From: Bacteroidota bacterium
GTDB taxonomy: Bacteria > Bacteroidota > Bacteroidia > B-17B0 > Aurantibacillaceae
Direction: 5' to 3'
Assembly (NCBI GenBank): GCA_021156365.1
Contig: JAJNDK010000011.1
Span: forward strand, 1 to 64,000
DNA length: 64,000 bases
In this document: one piece after another, positions 61,545-64,000 of the stretch
Numbering within the stretch: position 1 is the stretch's first letter
Layout of the letters: every line of letters begins with the position of its first letter
Made by a program: the position numbers and the translations under genes
The notes under the pieces: model-generated
The model's database searches: none
What the model was told of the DNA's origin: nothing
Seen by the model: the letters and a program-made list of their open reading frames with translations, nothing else

Positions 61545-61587
61545 CGCTCTCCCGTCATTCTGAGCTTGACGAAGGAAAGGGAGAGCG
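61545..61587. repeat. Dispersed hairpin repeat between rpoB and rpoC
   Basis: CGCTCTCCC (61545-61553) pairs with GGGAGAGCG (61579-61587). The loop carries GTCATTCTGAGCTTGACGAA, like a repeat (TCATTCTGAGCTTGTCGAAG) I recall as widespread in Bacteroidota genomes. It lies in the 105-bp rpoB-rpoC gap and has no T tract. Confidence 0.65.
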
Positions 61588-61637
61588 TTACAATAAAGTT
61601 TGATTAATTAATTAGTAAATAAAATAAACACAACAAT

Positions 61638-64000
61638 ATGGCTTTTAGAAAAGAATCGAAATTAAAATCGAACTTTACAAAGATCACCATCAGCCTTGCA
61701 GCTCCTGAAGCGATCCTGAATCGTTCGAGCGGTGAAGTGTTGAAGCCGGAAACCATTAACTATCGTACTTACAAACCGGAAAGAGATGGTTTGTTTTGCG
61801 AGCGTATTTTCGGGCCGGTAAAAGATTACGAATGTCATTGTGGTAAATACAAACGTATCCGTTACAAAGGAATTATTTGTGACCGTTGCGGTGTTGAAGT
61901 TACCGAGAAAAAAGTTCGTCGTGAGCGTATGGGACACATCAACCTGGTGGTTCCTGTTGCACACATCTGGTATTTCCGTTCATTGCCAAACAAGATCGGT
62001 TATTTGTTAGGTCTTCCTACCAAAAAACTGGATATGATCATTTACTACGAACGTTATGTAGTGATCAATGCAGGTGTTGCCGGTGAAAAAGGTGTTAGCT
62101 ACTTAGACTTCTTAACTGAGGAAGAGTACCTGAACTTACTGGATACATTGCCAAAAGATAATCAACTGTTGGATGATACGGATCCGAACAAATTCATCGC
62201 CAAAATGGGTGCTGAAGCATTGAACGATCTGTTACACCGTTTGGATCTGGATACGCTGTCTTACGACCTGCGTCACAAAGCAAACAACGAAACATCACAG
62301 CAACGTAAAAACGAAGCATTGAAACGTCTTCAGGTGATCGAAGCGTTCCGTAATGCAAACGGGCACATTGAAAATCGTCCGGAATGGATGATCGTAAAAG
62401 TGGTTCCTGTTATTCCACCTGAATTGCGTCCACTCGTTCCATTGGATGGTGGTCGTTTCGCTACTTCGGATTTGAATGACTTATACCGTCGTGTTATTAT
62501 CCGTAACAACCGTTTAAAAAGACTGATCGAGATCAAAGCTCCGGATGTTATCTTACGTAACGAAAAACGTATGTTGCAGGAAGCTGTTGACTCCTTGTTC
62601 GATAACTCACGTAAGGCAAACGCTGTGAAAACAGAAAGTAACCGTGCGTTGAAATCATTATCCGATTCATTAAAAGGTAAACAAGGACGTTTCCGTCAGA
62701 ACTTACTCGGTAAGCGTGTTGATTATTCTGCACGTTCCGTAATTGTTGTAGGACCTGAAATGAAACTGCACGAGTGTGGTCTGCCAAAAGAAATGGCAGC
62801 TGAGCTCTTCAAACCATTTATCATCCGCAAGCTGATCGAAAGAGGTATTGTGAAAACGGTTAAATCTGCAAAGAAGATCGTTGACCGCAAAGAGCCTGTA
62901 GTTTGGGATATTTTAGAGAACGTACTGAAAGGACATCCGATCCTTCTCAACCGTGCCCCTACACTCCATAGGTTAGGTATCCAGGCTTTCCAGCCGAAAC
63001 TGATCGAAGGAAAAGCGATCCAGTTGCATCCATTGGTGTGTACTGCGTTCAACGCCGATTTCGATGGTGATCAGATGGCCGTTCACGTTCCTCTTGGAAA
63101 CGCGGCTGTATTGGAAGCACAGATCTTAATGCTCGCGGCGCATAATATTCTGAATCCATCCAACGGTGCACCGGTAGCGGTACCATCTCAGGACATGGTT
63201 CTTGGATTGTACTACCTGACCAAAGCAAAACGCAATTTACCGAATGATGCGGTAAAAGGTGAAGGAATGAAATTCTACTCTGCCGATGAGGTAGTGATTG
63301 CATACAACGAAAAACAAGTGGACCTGCACGCGATGATCAAGATCAAAATTGAGAATCATGTGGAAGGTGAGAACCTGGTACCGAAAGTGATCGACACTAC
63401 TGTTGGTCGTGTATTGTTCAACCAGGTGGTTCCGTTTGAAGTTGGTTATATCAACGAATTATTGACTAAAAAATCACTTCGCGATATCATCGGATTTGTA
63501 GTGAAGAAAACAGGTATGGCAAAAACTGCCAAGTTCCTGGATGATATCAAAGATCTTGGGTTCAAGACGGCATTCAAAGGAGGTTTATCATTCAACCTGG
63601 GTGATATTCAAATTCCACCTGAAAAAGCTACATTGATCGAAGATGCAAACGAACAGGTTGTTGAAGTAATGGCAAACTACAACATGGGTTTCATTACCAA
63701 CAACGAGCGTTACAATCAGATCATCGACATCTGGACGCATACGAACTCAAAAGTGACCAAAAAAGTACTGGATCAGCTGAGCAACGATAAACAAGGTTTC
63801 AACTCTGTTTACATGATGCTTGATTCCGGTGCCCGTGGTTCCAAAGAGCAGATCAAACAGCTGAGTGGTATGCGTGGTCTGATGGCAAAACCTCAGAAAG
63901 CAGGTAGCTCCGGTTCCGAGATCATCGAGAACCCGGTACTATCTAACTTCCGCGAAGGTCTGTCCATCTTAGAGTACTTTATTTCTACTCACGGTGCGCG
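61638..64000 (+). CDS. rpoC: RNA polymerase beta' subunit (3' partial)
   Basis: Starts at ATG 61638 ([20 protein letters not shown]) and stays open to the window edge; 787 codons are visible. The N-terminal zinc finger is present: the frame reads [24 protein letters not shown] near 61827-61905. The catalytic loop NADFDGDQM is at about 63053-63079, coordinating Mg. It is co-transcribed with rpoB. Confidence 0.98.
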   Translation, partial: MAFRKESKLKSNFTKITISLAAPEAILNRSSGEVLKPETINYRTYKPERDGLFCERIFGPVKDYECHCGKYKRIRYKGIICDRCGVEVTEKKVRRERMGHINLVVPVAHIWYFRSLPNKIGYLLGLPTKKLDMIIYYERYVVINAGVAGEKGVSYLDFLTEEEYLNLLDTLPKDNQLLDDTDPNKFIAKMGAEALNDLLHRLDLDTLSYDLRHKANNETSQQRKNEALKRLQVIEAFRNANGHIENRPEWMIVKVVPVIPPELRPLVPLDGGRFATSDLNDLYRRVIIRNNRLKRLIEIKAPDVILRNEKRMLQEAVDSLFDNSRKANAVKTESNRALKSLSDSLKGKQGRFRQNLLGKRVDYSARSVIVVGPEMKLHECGLPKEMAAELFKPFIIRKLIERGIVKTVKSAKKIVDRKEPVVWDILENVLKGHPILLNRAPTLHRLGIQAFQPKLIEGKAIQLHPLVCTAFNADFDGDQMAVHVPLGNAAVLEAQILMLAAHNILNPSNGAPVAVPSQDMVLGLYYLTKAKRNLPNDAVKGEGMKFYSADEVVIAYNEKQVDLHAMIKIKIENHVEGENLVPKVIDTTVGRVLFNQVVPFEVGYINELLTKKSLRDIIGFVVKKTGMAKTAKFLDDIKDLGFKTAFKGGLSFNLGDIQIPPEKATLIEDANEQVVEVMANYNMGFITNNERYNQIIDIWTHTNSKVTKKVLDQLSNDKQGFNSVYMMLDSGARGSKEQIKQLSGMRGLMAKPQKAGSSGSEIIENPVLSNFREGLSILEYFISTHGA

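Overview
The window comes from a member of the Bacteroidota. Three signs support this: secreted proteins ending in type IX secretion (T9SS) sorting domains, -7 promoter boxes of the TAnnTTTG type, and families typical of the phylum (DUF5723-OmpA, DUF6089, Bacteroidota-type LptD). Class or genus cannot be fixed from the sequence alone. It reads as ordinary chromosome with many dispersed palindromic repeats; no insertion sequence, prophage or CRISPR array is visible.

Layout. 1-9.7 kb: surface and secreted proteins (a SprB/Cys-repeat adhesin, a PKD protein with T9SS tail, a DUF5723-OmpA protein), plus a non-coding array of palindromes with an exact 43-bp period next to a conserved hypothetical gene. 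10.1-19.0 kb (minus strand): an inorganic-carbon cluster with dabA, dabB, a SulP transporter, an OprO/P-type porin, two related small exported proteins and the decayed remnant of a PII-like regulator. 19.1-34.3 kb: housekeeping genes (glycerophosphodiesterase, dapD, glycosyltransferase, pheS, MarC, rnhA, lptD, amidase, AddB-like nuclease). 34.4-41 kb: two ECF-type sigma factors, the second with a TonB-domain membrane partner; a lipoprotein; a ZIP transporter; a 21-bp tandem array; a nested inverted-repeat element. 41-48 kb: an orphan PhoR-like kinase, alaS, and a four-gene signalling operon (small soluble protein, membrane protein, histidine kinase, NarL-type regulator) whose flanks carry 24-bp-phased CGTATTTCTACGTA boxes. 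48-52 kb: acyltransferase, GNAT protein, DUF6089 protein, L,D-transpeptidase. 52.2-64 kb: the tRNA-Thr/Tyr/Gly/Thr - tuf - tRNA-Trp - secE - nusG - rplKAJL - rpoBC cluster, running off the right edge inside rpoC.

The most interesting items are: (i) the 43-bp palindrome array and its neighbour; (ii) the four-gene signalling operon with its presumed operator boxes; (iii) the DAB/SulP cluster with a broken PII-like gene; (iv) the 21-bp array; and (v) tRNA 3' fragments interrupted by TCCCG...CGGGA palindromes, a repeat family that also supplies the stop codon of the SulP gene.

All calls rest on reading the sequence; no database search was run. Family names come from recognised motifs. Promoters and operators are pattern matches.
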